Shown here piece by piece: positions 35,601 to 45,285 of a DNA stretch of 64,000 nucleotides (its first letter is position 1; each line of letters begins with the position of its first letter). The stretch comes from Allopusillimonas soli (lineage in GTDB: Bacteria > Pseudomonadota > Gammaproteobacteria > Burkholderiales > Burkholderiaceae_B), in the NCBI RefSeq assembly GCF_004153445.1, contig NZ_SDQC01000001.1, positions 1,116,001 through 1,180,000 of the forward strand, read 5' to 3'. The notes under the pieces were generated by a model, which was given only the letters and a program-made list of their open reading frames with translations, made no database searches and was not told the DNA's origin. A program made the translations under genes and the position numbers.

Positions 35601-37142
35601 TCAAAAAGTACCGTGTTTCTTGAACTCTTGAATGGCGGCAATCAGTTCGCCCTCGTCTTCCTTGGACAGTTCCTTCTTGTCCTGGATACGCTGAACAAGT
35701 GCTTCTTGCTTGGTGCGCAGATGATCCCGCAGCGCTTTCTCGAACGGCAGGATCTGCTCGACTTCGAGATCGTCCAGGTAGCCGTTGTTCACCGCGAACA
35801 GCGAAACGGCCTGTTCCCAGACAGCGTTGGGTTGATACTGAGCCTGCTTGAGCAGCTCGACCACTCGCTTGCCTCGTTCGAGCTGACGGCGCGTGGCGTC
35901 ATCCAGGTCGGAAGCAAACTGCGCAAACGCAGCCAGTTCACGATACTGGGCCAGGTCGGTACGAATACCGCCGGACAGCTTCTTGATGACCTTGGTCTGC
36001 GCGGAACCGCCCACACGCGATACCGAAATACCCGCGTTGATGGCGGGCCGGATACCTGCGTTGAACAAGTCGGTTTCCAGGAAGATTTGCCCGTCGGTAA
36101 TGGAAATGACGTTGGTGGGCACGAAGGCGGACACGTCGCCGGCCTGGGTTTCAATGATGGGCAATGCAGTCAACGAGCCTGTTTGGCCCTTGACCTCACC
36201 CTTGGTAAACGTTTCGACGTAGTGCTCATTGACGCGGGCAGCCCGCTCCAGGAGGCGCGAGTGCAAATAGAACACGTCGCCGGGATAGGCTTCACGACCA
36301 GGCGGGCGGCGCAGAAGCAGCGATACTTGGCGATAAGCCCAGGCCTGCTTGGTAAGATCGTCATAGATGATGAGTGCGTCCTGACCACGATCGCGGAAAT
36401 ATTCGCCCATGGTGCAGCCGGAATAGGCGGCCAGATACTGCATTGCTGCCGATTCGGACGCCGCGGCGGCCACGACGATGGTGTATTCGAGGGCGCCGAA
36501 TTCTTCGAGCTTGCGTACCACGTTGTTGATGGTGGAAGCCTTCTGCCCGATGGCCACGTACACGCAGGTGACATCCTGGCCTTTCTGGGCGATGATCGTG
36601 TCGACGGCCACGGCGGTCTTGCCGGTCTGGCGGTCGCCAATGATGAGCTCGCGCTGGCCCCGGCCAATGGGGACCATGGAGTCGATGGCCTTGATGCCGG
36701 TTTGCAGCGGCTGCGTAACAGATTGACGCGCGATAACGCCTGGCGCGACCTTTTCAATGATATCGGAGGCCTTGGCGTTGATGGGACCCTTGCCGTCGAT
36801 GGGGTTGCCCAGCGCATCGACCACACGGCCACGCAGTTCCGGCCCAACGGGCACTTCGAGAATACGGCCGGTGGTCTTGACCGAATCGCCTTCGGAAACG
36901 CCGGTGTAGTCGCCCAGAATAACCGCGCCGACGGAGTCGCGCTCAAGGTTCAGTGCGAGGCCGAAAACGTTGTTGGGAAACTCGAGCATTTCGCCCTGCA
37001 TCACGTCGGACAGACCGTGAATACGCGTAATACCGTCGGTCACGGAGACAACCGTGCCTTGTGTGCGAACGTCGGTGGAAGCGCCCAGCCCTTCAATGCG
37101 GCTTTTGAGCAGTTCGCTGATCTCTGACGGGTTAAGTTGCAT
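35601..37142 (-). CDS. atpA: F1Fo ATP synthase alpha subunit
   Basis: The 513-residue non-catalytic F1 subunit. Walker A is [16 protein letters not shown], the [49 protein letters not shown] block is the family signature, and the N terminus carries the IxEIxxLLKxRI delta-binding motif ([14 protein letters not shown]). A long open frame on the opposite strand is only a codon-bias shadow. Confidence 0.98.
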   Translation of the reverse strand: MQLNPSEISELLKSRIEGLGASTDVRTQGTVVSVTDGITRIHGLSDVMQGEMLEFPNNVFGLALNLERDSVGAVILGDYTGVSEGDSVKTTGRILEVPVGPELRGRVVDALGNPIDGKGPINAKASDIIEKVAPGVIARQSVTQPLQTGIKAIDSMVPIGRGQRELIIGDRQTGKTAVAVDTIIAQKGQDVTCVYVAIGQKASTINNVVRKLEEFGALEYTIVVAAAASESAAMQYLAAYSGCTMGEYFRDRGQDALIIYDDLTKQAWAYRQVSLLLRRPPGREAYPGDVFYLHSRLLERAARVNEHYVETFTKGEVKGQTGSLTALPIIETQAGDVSAFVPTNVISITDGQIFLETDLFNAGIRPAINAGISVSRVGGSAQTKVIKKLSGGIRTDLAQYRELAAFAQFASDLDDATRRQLERGKRVVELLKQAQYQPNAVWEQAVSLFAVNNGYLDDLEVEQILPFEKALRDHLRTKQEALVQRIQDKKELSKEDEGELIAAIQEFKKHGTF

Positions 37143-37177
37143 GTTCAGACTCCTGGAATCCTGTTTAACTGGCCGCT

Positions 37178-37717
37178 TCAGGCAACCAGCGCATCGCGCA
37201 TGCGAGTCAAGCGCGCCTGCACGGAAGTATCAAGTACTTGGTCGCCGACAGTCACGCGCACACCGCCGATCAGGGCGGGATCCGTGGTGACGGCCGGCTT
37301 GAGTTTGAGGCCAAACTTCTTTTCCAGCCCGGCGACGAGTTCCGCCACTTGCTGGTCAGACAGATCGAATGCGCTGGTGATCTGCGCCAGGGCAGTACCT
37401 TCGCGCTGGTTCTTGAGCGCCTCGAATTGCGTGGCAATTTCCGGCAGCAGCAGAATGCGGTTGTTCTCGACCAGCAGCGAGACGAAGTTGCGCGCCGTGT
37501 CCGACAGCGGCGACTTGACCAGCCCCGAAAACAGATCGATGCGTTGCGCCGCATTGAGCCGCGGGTCGGTGAGCGCCTCGCGCACGTCGTCCTGCCCGGC
37601 AATCTGGGCAAGCTCGGACACCAATGCCGACCAGGAATCCAGGCCGGCCTTATCGTCGAGCGCCGCAGCAAACAGCGCTTCGGCGTAAGGACGGGCGATT
37701 GTCGATAATTCAGCCAT
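37178..37717 (-). CDS. atpH: F1Fo ATP synthase delta subunit
   Basis: The 179-residue peripheral-stalk subunit joining F1 to the b subunits. It begins [17 protein letters not shown], typical of OSCP/delta, and ends with the conserved strand pair [39 protein letters not shown]. It is spaced 14 bp from atpF and 35 bp from atpA. Confidence 0.97.
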   Translation of the reverse strand: MAELSTIARPYAEALFAAALDDKAGLDSWSALVSELAQIAGQDDVREALTDPRLNAAQRIDLFSGLVKSPLSDTARNFVSLLVENNRILLLPEIATQFEALKNQREGTALAQITSAFDLSDQQVAELVAGLEKKFGLKLKPAVTTDPALIGGVRVTVGDQVLDTSVQARLTRMRDALVA

Positions 37718-37731
37718 GGCTTGCCCTGAGT

Positions 37732-38202
37732 CTAGAGTTGTGCTTTGAGCTGGTCGAGCAGCTTGGCATGTACCTGCGCGTCGACTTCCTTCTGGAGGAT
37801 CTGCTCTGCGCCCTTGACTGCAAGCGCTGCCACGTCGTTGCGCAGACTTTCGCGAATGCGCTGGACTTCCTGGGCAGCGTCCTGCTGCGCCTGGGCGACG
37901 ATGCGCGCCTTTTCCGCCTCGCCTTCACGGCGGGCCTGCTCGATGATGGATGCGGCCTGCTTTTCGGCCTCGACCATGCGGGCATGGTTTTCGGTTTTCG
38001 CGGAAGCTTCGATGAGGCTGATGCGCGCCTGGGCCTGGGCCAGATCGGCCTTGCCCTTGTCGGCGGCGGCCAAGCCATCGGCTATCCTCTGGCGCCGGTC
38101 GTCCATTGCTTTCGTGAGCGGCGGCCAGATGAATTTCATCGTAAACCAGCCTAGCACGAAAAACACGATCATCTGAAAAAAGAGAGTCGCGTTTAAGTTC
38201 AC
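37732..38202 (-). CDS. atpF: F1Fo ATP synthase b subunit
   Basis: A 156-residue subunit: one transmembrane helix ([22 protein letters not shown]) followed by a long Ala/Glu/Arg/Lys-rich dimerising helix. The start is GTG at 38202 after AGGGA, giving the usual N terminus MNLNATLF and the family's normal length of 156; an ATG seven codons upstream would add residues not seen in the family. Confidence 0.95.
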   Translation of the reverse strand: MNLNATLFFQMIVFFVLGWFTMKFIWPPLTKAMDDRRQRIADGLAAADKGKADLAQAQARISLIEASAKTENHARMVEAEKQAASIIEQARREGEAEKARIVAQAQQDAAQEVQRIRESLRNDVAALAVKGAEQILQKEVDAQVHAKLLDQLKAQL

Positions 38203-38325
38203 GGTCGTTTCCCTTTGAACCACTGATGCCGGGCAGACTGACTACCCGACATTTGATTTACATGCCGCAGACTCACACATGAAAGCCGCCTGCAGCCACT
38301 TTGCCCGCTTGGGCGAGTCGAGTTG

Positions 38326-38604
<279 letters not shown>

Positions 38605-38672
38605 TCAAAGAAACTGCTTTTACAGGAAATCCTGTGCACGGCCGGCGGGCAAGCCCTCCGGTCCGAAACTCA

Positions 38673-39551
38673 TTAATGGCTTTCGTGAGCCTGCCCGACG
38701 TACACCAGGGTCAGCATCATGAAAATAAAGGCCTGCAACAGCACGATCAGGATGTGGAAGATAGCCCACACGGATCCCGCCAGGATGTGGCCGATACCCA
38801 AGCTCAAGCTTGCACCATTAAAGCCCGTCCATGCTCCGCCAAGCAGGGCGATCAGCATGAAGATAAGTTCGCCGGCAAACATATTGCCGAACAACCGCAT
38901 GCCCAGCGACACCGACTTGGCGGCGTACTCGACACAGTTGAGAAAGAAATTGGCCGGGGCAAGGACCACCGCCATGACGCCGTGGGCGTGGAAGGGCGCG
39001 GTGAACAGGCCTTTGACAAATCCGGCTGGATTATGAATTTTGATGCCGTAGTAGAACATGAGCAGCAGGACGCCAAACGCCATGCCTATGGGTACGTTCA
39101 GATCGGCAGTGGGAAGAATGCGATGGTAGTAGAGGATGTCGCCATGATGTGCGCCCAGGCCGGTAACACGGAACAACCACGGCAGGATGTCGACCGGAAT
39201 AAGGTCGAGCGCATTCATGAGAATGATCCAAAGGAAAACCGTAAGCGCCAGCGGCGCTACAAAGCGTCGCGAAACCTCGTTGGGCACAATGCTTTTTGCT
39301 TCGTCGTCGACCATGTCGACCAGCCATTCGACTGCAGCCTGGAAGCGCGTGGGCACCCCGGTGGTCGCCCGCTTGGCGGCGCGCCATAGAAAGAAGACGA
39401 CAATCACGCCCGTAAGGATGGACCAGAACAGAGAGTCGTAGTTGACGACGTCGAAGTTGGCAATGACCGACTGCTTGGCGCCAATGTTATTCAGGTGAAC
39501 CAGGTGATGCTGAATGTATTCGGCTTGGGCCGATGTTTCGCTGGCAGCCAT
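38673..39551 (-). CDS. atpB: F1Fo ATP synthase a subunit
   Basis: The 292-residue proton-channel subunit of Fo with about six membrane helices. The essential Arg lies in [17 protein letters not shown] and the C-terminal helix ends [26 protein letters not shown]. It provides the half-channels next to the c ring. It follows atpI and precedes atpE. Confidence 0.97.
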   Translation of the reverse strand: MAASETSAQAEYIQHHLVHLNNIGAKQSVIANFDVVNYDSLFWSILTGVIVVFFLWRAAKRATTGVPTRFQAAVEWLVDMVDDEAKSIVPNEVSRRFVAPLALTVFLWIILMNALDLIPVDILPWLFRVTGLGAHHGDILYYHRILPTADLNVPIGMAFGVLLLMFYYGIKIHNPAGFVKGLFTAPFHAHGVMAVVLAPANFFLNCVEYAAKSVSLGMRLFGNMFAGELIFMLIALLGGAWTGFNGASLSLGIGHILAGSVWAIFHILIVLLQAFIFMMLTLVYVGQAHESH

Positions 39552-39616
39552 CTGAATTGAACCTTTTCCCGTTAACTAAGACTAAGAGCTAGATGCCCGA
39601 TATACAAACCAAGGGG

Positions 39617-40117
39617 CTATGGCAGTTTGCGAAAAATCAGCAACAACACATAGCCCTTCAAAACACACAACAGACCCGCAACAACGGCAGGCCATACAAT
39701 CCAGCCCGAACCTTGCCAGCCCACCAGCCCCAGCACCACCATCGTCGAGGCCAGCTTGAAGGCCTCGCCCATGAAAAAAGTGTAAGGGCTGGTTTTTACC
39801 GGCCCCCAGAGGCCTGCCAGCAGGCGCAGCGCAAACAGCGCATTGGGTACCAGGTATGCACACCCCCCGATCAGAGCTGAAGCAGCCCCGGCCCACCCGG
39901 CCAGAAGTCCACAGACCAGCACAGCGATGCCCAGCATGACCGCCTGAGCGACCAGCGCCCTGACGAGCCCCTTGCTTGCACGATGATATGTTGCCCTGCG
40001 TACCGGCCCGCGGTTGATCTTCCGCCTTGGCGTCGCCTCGACAAAATCCCGCGCTGCGGTGCCGGCCTCCCCTGTTTTGCCAGGTTTTGCACCGCCGTGA
40101 ACATCGTTGGTATCCAT
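39617..40117 (-). CDS. atpI: ATP synthase subunit I (AtpI)
   Basis: A 166-residue membrane protein with a charged N-terminal tail and four hydrophobic helices (AVMLGIAVLVCGLLAGWAG; ALIGGCAYLVPNALFALRLL; LASTMVVLGLVGW; PAVVAGLLCVLKGYVLLLIF). AtpI helps assemble the c ring. The ATG at 40117 is chosen over a TTG three codons upstream; neither has a good ribosome-binding site. It is the first gene of the atp operon, about 47 bases after the predicted start of transcription. Confidence 0.88.
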   Translation of the reverse strand: MDTNDVHGGAKPGKTGEAGTAARDFVEATPRRKINRGPVRRATYHRASKGLVRALVAQAVMLGIAVLVCGLLAGWAGAASALIGGCAYLVPNALFALRLLAGLWGPVKTSPYTFFMGEAFKLASTMVVLGLVGWQGSGWIVWPAVVAGLLCVLKGYVLLLIFRKLP

Positions 40118-40170
40118 TGACGGCAATTGCTAAAACCTTCTTTCCAAACCGCGAGGTGTCAAACTCGTAG

Positions 40171-40199
40171 AGTGTAGCTTTATTTTCACCCTTAAGCAA
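40171..40199 (-). promoter_or_regulatory. Sigma-70 promoter of the atp operon
   Basis: On the minus strand TTGCTT (40199-40194) and TACACT (40176-40171) are 17 bp apart in an AT-rich patch ahead of atpI. The predicted transcript starts near 40164. Confidence 0.65.
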
Positions 40200-40302
40200 A
40201 TTGTCAGATGCGGGAAATGCATGCCCGCCCTGGCACGGCCAGCACCAGCCGAACATCACTTAGTTGGGCATGTCGTTCGGCTGCAACAGTTTCCTGCTCG
40301 TG

Positions 40303-41079
40303 TCAGCGATGCTTGAACTCAGGCTTGCGCTTGTCCATGAACGCCGCCATCCCTTCCTTCTGGTCTTCGGTGGAAAAAAGCGCGTGAAAATTGCGGCGCT
40401 CGTACATCATGCCATCGGAAAGGCTTCCTTCGTAGGACTGATTGATGCACTCCTTGGCCATGATGACCGACGGCAGCGACATGGATGCAATCGTGGCCGC
40501 TGCATCCAGCGCTTCCTCCATGAGGCGGCTGGCGGGTACCACGCGAGACACCAGCCCCGCCCGTTCGGCTTCTTCGGCATCCATCATGCGTGCGGTGAGT
40601 ACCAGATCCATGGCCTTGGCCTTGCTAACGGCACGCGGAAGCCGTTGCGTGCCGCCAAAGCCTGGAATGACACCGAGTTTTATCTCCGGCTGGCCGAAGC
40701 GCGCATTGTCGGCCGCAATGATGATGTCGCAGGCCATGGCCAGCTCGCACCCGCCGCCCAGCGCATATCCGGACACCGCAGCAATCACGGGCTTGCGTAT
40801 CCGCTTCAATGACTCCCAGTTGCCGCCCAGATAGTCCTTCTTGTAGACATCCATGAAGGTCCAGCCCTGCATGGCGCCGATATCCGCGCCCGCGGCAAAG
40901 GCTTTCTCGCTGCCGGTCAGCACCATGGCGCCGATGTTCTCATCCGCATCGAAGCCGCGCATGGCCTGCGCCAGCTCGTCAATGACCTCATTGCTGAGCG
41001 CGTTGAGCGCCTTGGGCCGGTTCAGCGTCAGAAGCCCGACGCGGCCACGAACTTCCGTTTTAACCAATGGCTCACTCAT
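40303..41079 (-). CDS. Enoyl-CoA hydratase/isomerase (crotonase family)
   Basis: A 258-residue crotonase. The oxyanion-hole strands are AFAAGADIGAMQGW and AVSGYALGGGCELAMACDIIIAADNARFGQPEIKLGVIPGFGGTQRLPR, with both catalytic Glu positions (CELAM and QPEI) present, so it should hydrate trans-2-enoyl-CoA to 3-hydroxyacyl-CoA. The ATG at 41079 follows GGAG; the longer frame has no homology. It is divergent from the M61 peptidase gene (32-bp gap) and works in the same pathway type as the 3-hydroxyacyl-CoA dehydrogenase at 23785. Confidence 0.94.
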   Translation of the reverse strand: MSEPLVKTEVRGRVGLLTLNRPKALNALSNEVIDELAQAMRGFDADENIGAMVLTGSEKAFAAGADIGAMQGWTFMDVYKKDYLGGNWESLKRIRKPVIAAVSGYALGGGCELAMACDIIIAADNARFGQPEIKLGVIPGFGGTQRLPRAVSKAKAMDLVLTARMMDAEEAERAGLVSRVVPASRLMEEALDAAATIASMSLPSVIMAKECINQSYEGSLSDGMMYERRNFHALFSTEDQKEGMAAFMDKRKPEFKHR

Positions 41080-41111
41080 GCCTGTCTCTCCGTCAAAGTT
41101 AATATATAAGA

Positions 41112-42881
41112 ATGAAAAAGCACGCCATACTTTATACCGTAACGCCCGCCGATCCCGCCGGGCATCGCTTTCATGTCCGGCTGTCCATCCAGGCTCCCGC
41201 ACCCGCTGGACAAGTTCTGGCCCTGCCCGCGTGGATTCCAGGCAGCTATCTCATCCGGGATTTTTCCCGGCAAGTTGAAAGCATACAGGCCCGCAGCCAG
41301 AACCGGCGCGTGGCCATCCGCAAGATATCCGATCACGCCTGGCGGTGTGCGCCCTGCAACGGACCGCTGACCATTGAATACATTGTCTATGCCTGGGACC
41401 TATCCGTGCGGGGCGCGCATCTGGACGAAACCCATGCTTTTTTCAATGGCACCAGTATCTATCTGAGCGTGGCAGGCCAGGAGAACCAGCCATGCCATGT
41501 GATGATGTGCCCACCGCCCCATGCCCGCAACTGGCGGGTCCATACCAGCCTGCCCGAGGCCCATGGAGAGGCAGAATGCGCACGCCGCCACGGCTTCGGT
41601 CTGTACCGAGCGCCTGACTACGATGCGCTTATCGATCATCCCGTGGAAATGGGCACGCCCCAATTCGCAAGATTCCGCGCGCATGGCGCCGAGCACGAGA
41701 TAGTGTTTACAGGCGTGGTGCCCAGCCTGGATCTGAAACGCATCGCAGCGGATGTACGCCACATATGCGCCGCGCAAATCGCCCTGTTCGAGCCGGAAAC
41801 GCGGGCGGCGCCCTTTCTGGACAGCAGCGACCGCTATGTGTTCATGACGATGGTAACCGACACAGGCTATGGGGGCTTGGAGCACCGCGCCAGCACCGCC
41901 CTGATGGCGGCTCGGCGCGACCTGCCTGTGATGGGCCGGGAGGAGGCCGGCGACGGCTATCAGAATTTTCTCGGGCTGGTGAGCCATGAATATTTCCACA
42001 CATGGAATGTCAAGCGCATCAAGCCCGCCGCCTTTGTTCCGTATGACCTCGGGCGGCCCAATCATACTTCCCTGTTGTGGGTGTTCGAGGGCTTTACCTC
42101 CTACTACGACGACCTGATGCTGCTGCGGTCCGGAACGATCGACGAATCCGATTATCTGCGCACAGTGGCCAAAGTCATCAGCGCTGTGCGCCGAGGCGCG
42201 GGAAGGCTGAAACAGAGCGTCGCGGAGAGCTCATTCGACGCATGGACCCGATACTACAAGCAAGATGAAAACTCTCCCAATGCCTTGGTCAGCTATTACA
42301 CCAAGGGATCATTGGTTGCGATGGGATTGGATATCACCATCCGGCACGCCACCGGTGGCAAGCGTTCCCTCGATGATGTCATGCGGCTGCTGTGGCAGCG
42401 ATATGGGCGGGATTTCTATCGCGGCGCCGCCACTGGCGTTCCCGAAAGAGCCGTACCGCGGCTTATCAAGGAAGCCACCGGCGTCGATGTCAGCGACTTC
42501 ATTTCCCGCCACGTACTTGGGCGCGAAGATGTGCCGCTGGAAAAACTGCTGCCGCTGCAAGGCATCTCTTTCATCTGGAAGGCGGCGACAGCCCTGCCAT
42601 CTTTGGATGCCCGCGTGAAGGAAGATCGCGGCCAGACTGTGCTTGCCAGTGTCTCCGAGGGCGGCGCGGCGCATCGCGCCGGCTTGTCAGCCGGAGACAT
42701 CCTGGTGGCGCTGGATGGACTGCGCGTGAGCGATCCTGCCTCGCTGGATCGCCTGCTCGGCGCAAGGCTGCCTGGCGACCGTGTGATTGCGCATGTGTTC
42801 AGGCGAGATGAGCTGCGCCAGTATGAGGTGGAACTCGCCGCGCCGGCCAATACAGACTGCGTGCTCAGGCGGACGCAGTAG
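41112..42881 (+). CDS. M61-family (glycyl aminopeptidase-like) metallopeptidase with PDZ domain
   Basis: A 589-residue protein: N-terminal M61 beta domain (WIPGSYLIRDFSRQVES, the family hallmark), catalytic domain with the zinc motif HEYFHTWNVKRIKP and the third ligand Glu in LWVFEGFTSYYDDLML, and a C-terminal PDZ domain (VLASVSEGGAAHRAGLSAGDILVALDGLRV). No signal peptide is seen, so it is probably cytoplasmic. The ribosome-binding site is weak. Its last 17 bases overlap the convergent FAD oxidoreductase gene. Confidence 0.93.
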   Translation: MKKHAILYTVTPADPAGHRFHVRLSIQAPAPAGQVLALPAWIPGSYLIRDFSRQVESIQARSQNRRVAIRKISDHAWRCAPCNGPLTIEYIVYAWDLSVRGAHLDETHAFFNGTSIYLSVAGQENQPCHVMMCPPPHARNWRVHTSLPEAHGEAECARRHGFGLYRAPDYDALIDHPVEMGTPQFARFRAHGAEHEIVFTGVVPSLDLKRIAADVRHICAAQIALFEPETRAAPFLDSSDRYVFMTMVTDTGYGGLEHRASTALMAARRDLPVMGREEAGDGYQNFLGLVSHEYFHTWNVKRIKPAAFVPYDLGRPNHTSLLWVFEGFTSYYDDLMLLRSGTIDESDYLRTVAKVISAVRRGAGRLKQSVAESSFDAWTRYYKQDENSPNALVSYYTKGSLVAMGLDITIRHATGGKRSLDDVMRLLWQRYGRDFYRGAATGVPERAVPRLIKEATGVDVSDFISRHVLGREDVPLEKLLPLQGISFIWKAATALPSLDARVKEDRGQTVLASVSEGGAAHRAGLSAGDILVALDGLRVSDPASLDRLLGARLPGDRVIAHVFRRDELRQYEVELAAPANTDCVLRRTQ

Positions 42882-43782
42882 CCCGCTCCGCCTCGGCCTG
42901 TATGGCCTTGGCGGCCGTAACACCATCGGCCAGGGCTGTCACAACGCAGGGGTGCATGCGTTGGGCAACTTCCCCGATTGCATACACCCCCGGACAGCTG
43001 GCTTGCGCCGTGGCGGCATCGGTGGCAACAAAGCCGCGCGGGGTACGCCGCAGGGACAATGATTCCGCAAAGGCAATGCAGGGCTCCCAGCCGTAGAAGA
43101 CCAGCAGCAGATCGTAGCGGCTGCCGTTGACCGTCAGGGACGCCGCGTCGATATTGTGGCGACCGACATAGATTGCCTCCGCCGGAAACCGCCGAATAAA
43201 TTGTTGCTGGGCGCGGACGGAGCGTGCAAACACCTCAACCGACCGGGCTCCGCGCTCACGCACATACAGGGCGTTTTCAAAGGCGTTATCGCCGCCGCCC
43301 AGAACCGCCACGCGCTTGCCCTGGAAATCCTGCGCCACGACGTGCGCGCCCGGACCGGTAAGTACCCCCGGCCATTGTCCCGCATCTTGCATGTTCTGAC
43401 TGGAGGGCAGCATCCGCGCGCGTACACCCGTGGCCAGCACCAGGCGATGCGCCAGCACGGACTCGCTCGCTCCCCGCATCAACACCTTGAATTGCCCATT
43501 GAGTTGCCGTACGGCAGCAACCGGCCGAGAGAAGAGCGCGGGAACGCCGGCCTGTTCCAGGCTGCAGGCAAGGTTGTCGGCAACCTGCGGGCCGGTCTGG
43601 CCAGGCAACGATGCATTCCAGTCGTCGCGAAACGGGTGGCTGCGGCATAGCCCGCCGACCTCTTCCGCCGCTTCGATCAGGATCGGCGCCAAGCCAAGCC
43701 GGGCCAACCATATGGCGCATGACACGCCGGCCGGGCCCGCGCCGACTATGGCCGCGTCGTAGGTTTTATTGCCTTCAGACAT
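42865..43782 (-). CDS. Thioredoxin-reductase-like NAD(P)/FAD oxidoreductase without CxxC
   Basis: A 305-residue flavoprotein with two nucleotide-binding folds: FAD motif AAIVGAGPAGVSCAIWLARLG and NAD(P) motif VAVLGGGDNAFENALYV, plus the FAD-closing CPGVYAIGEVAQRMHP. The redox-active C-x-x-C of thioredoxin reductase is missing, so it is closer to ferredoxin/flavodoxin-NADP reductases of the TrxR-like type. Its electron acceptor is unknown. The ATG at 43782 was chosen; a start three codons upstream is possible. It is divergent from folB. Confidence 0.85.
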   Translation of the reverse strand: MSEGNKTYDAAIVGAGPAGVSCAIWLARLGLAPILIEAAEEVGGLCRSHPFRDDWNASLPGQTGPQVADNLACSLEQAGVPALFSRPVAAVRQLNGQFKVLMRGASESVLAHRLVLATGVRARMLPSSQNMQDAGQWPGVLTGPGAHVVAQDFQGKRVAVLGGGDNAFENALYVRERGARSVEVFARSVRAQQQFIRRFPAEAIYVGRHNIDAASLTVNGSRYDLLLVFYGWEPCIAFAESLSLRRTPRGFVATDAATAQASCPGVYAIGEVAQRMHPCVVTALADGVTAAKAIQAEAERATASA

Positions 43783-43834
43783 ACGCACCAAGAAAATCCA
43801 AACTACAATTCCAGATATTCTACAAGGCTACCCC

Positions 43835-44197
43835 ATGTCCACACGTCGCGTATTTTTTTCGCAGCTGGCGCTGGATGCGCGCATCGGCATCCTGGAACAC
43901 GAGCTTCGCGCCACCCAGCCGCTGCATATCGATGCGGAGTTCGATGTCGATGTCACCGAACCCGTGAACGACCAGAACATCCAGACTGTCCTTGATTATC
44001 GCCAGCTCCGGCACGCCATGGTCGACGAATGCACGCGCGCGCATGTGAATCTGCTTGAAACGCTATGTGAACGTGTCGTCGCCCGCATTCTGGCCGAGTT
44101 TCCGGCAGTGAGGCAAGTGAAGATACGCATCAGCAAGCCCTCCGCGTTCTCGGACTGTGCGGCAGTCGGCATCGAGGTGCAACGCAATGCAAGCTGA
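43835..44197 (+). CDS. folB: Dihydroneopterin aldolase
   Basis: A 120-residue FolB, acting in folate synthesis to make 6-hydroxymethyl-dihydropterin. Landmarks: [35 protein letters not shown], the catalytic-loop region [14 protein letters not shown], and [32 protein letters not shown] precedes the ATG at 43835. Its last 11 bases overlap ttcA, so the two are cotranscribed. Confidence 0.94.
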   Translation: MSTRRVFFSQLALDARIGILEHELRATQPLHIDAEFDVDVTEPVNDQNIQTVLDYRQLRHAMVDECTRAHVNLLETLCERVVARILAEFPAVRQVKIRISKPSAFSDCAAVGIEVQRNAS

Positions 44198-45149
44198 ACA
44201 GAAACAGCGCTACAGCCAGAACAAGCTCGAGAAGCGCCTGCTGCGCGAAACAGGGCGCGCCATCGCCGACTTCAACATGATCGAGAACGGCGACAAGGTC
44301 ATGGTGTGCCTGTCGGGTGGCAAAGACTCCTACAGCCTGCTCGACCTGCTGATGACACTCAAGGCAAGGGCGCCCATCGACTTTGATATCGTCGCTGTCA
44401 ATCTCGACCAGAAGCAGCCGGGCTTTCCGGAACACGTCCTGCCCGACTACCTCCAGAAACTGGGCGTGCCTTATCACATCGAGAACCAGGACACCTATTC
44501 GGTGGTCACGCGGGTCATCCCAGAAGGCAAGACCATGTGCTCCCTGTGCTCCAGGCTGCGCAGGGGAATCCTGTACCGGGTGGCCGGCGAACTTGGTGCC
44601 ACCAAGATTGCCCTTGGGCATCATCGCGACGATATCCTGGGCACGTTTTTTCTTAACCTGTTTTATGGCGGGCGCATGAAAGCCATGCCGCCGAAACTGA
44701 TGTCGGACGACGGCAAGCATATCGTCATCCGCCCCCTGGCCTATGTGCCCGAGAAAGACCTCATCGCCTATGCGCAGCACAAGCAGTTTCCCATCATTCC
44801 CTGCAACCTGTGCGGATCCCAGGAGAATCTGAAGCGCAAGGAAGTAAGCCGGATGATACAGGAGTGGGACCGCCATTTCCCCGGCAGGTCGTGGAATGTA
44901 TTCGGCGCGCTCTCCCGGGTGGTAACGACACACCTGATGGACCGCGATCTGTTTGATTTTGCGGGTATTCGCCCTAACGGCAAAGCATTTTCAGAAGGCG
45001 ACAAGGCCTTTGACGTCGACGACTTCGACAATATGGCTGCGGACCCGCCGTCGATGAAGGGCGATGAGGGCGACGACGAAAGGCCTGCCCCGGACGGCTG
45101 GGAGGCGCCAGTGCCATTCTCCCCCAAAGTCGTGGCCCGACCGCAGTAA
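44187..45149 (+). CDS. ttcA: tRNA 2-thiocytidine(32) synthetase TtcA
   Basis: A 320-residue PP-loop ATPase that thiolates cytidine 32 of certain tRNAs. The PP-loop is [15 protein letters not shown], and the Fe-S/sulfur cysteines are in [10 protein letters not shown] and [12 protein letters not shown]; the [19 protein letters not shown] block is a family signature. The C-terminal 45 residues are an acidic, low-complexity tail. The ATG at 44187 overlaps the folB end; an earlier in-frame codon is within folB. Confidence 0.96.
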   Translation: MQAEQKQRYSQNKLEKRLLRETGRAIADFNMIENGDKVMVCLSGGKDSYSLLDLLMTLKARAPIDFDIVAVNLDQKQPGFPEHVLPDYLQKLGVPYHIENQDTYSVVTRVIPEGKTMCSLCSRLRRGILYRVAGELGATKIALGHHRDDILGTFFLNLFYGGRMKAMPPKLMSDDGKHIVIRPLAYVPEKDLIAYAQHKQFPIIPCNLCGSQENLKRKEVSRMIQEWDRHFPGRSWNVFGALSRVVTTHLMDRDLFDFAGIRPNGKAFSEGDKAFDVDDFDNMAADPPSMKGDEGDDERPAPDGWEAPVPFSPKVVARPQ

Positions 45150-45224
45150 ATCACAACACGGTCCGTTACAGCATCCGACTGACAGACATACAGCCAGATG
45201 TTACCCTTTTGGCATTACCCAAAG

Positions 45225-45255
45225 AAAGCACGTGCGCATAACGTGCTTTTCTTGT
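45225..45255 (+). terminator. Rho-independent terminator after ttcA
   Basis: AAAGCACGT (45225-45233) pairs with ACGTGCTTT (45241-45249), 7-base loop, followed by TCTTGTTTTG. It separates folB-ttcA from the MscS gene, whose own start follows within 40 bp. Confidence 0.8.
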
Positions 45256-45285
45256 TTTGAATCATCGTCAAAGGGAGACAGCCGG

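Noticed and set aside
35526-37127. Plus-strand open frame of 533 codons
   Set aside because: Antisense to atpA along its whole length; same shadow effect.
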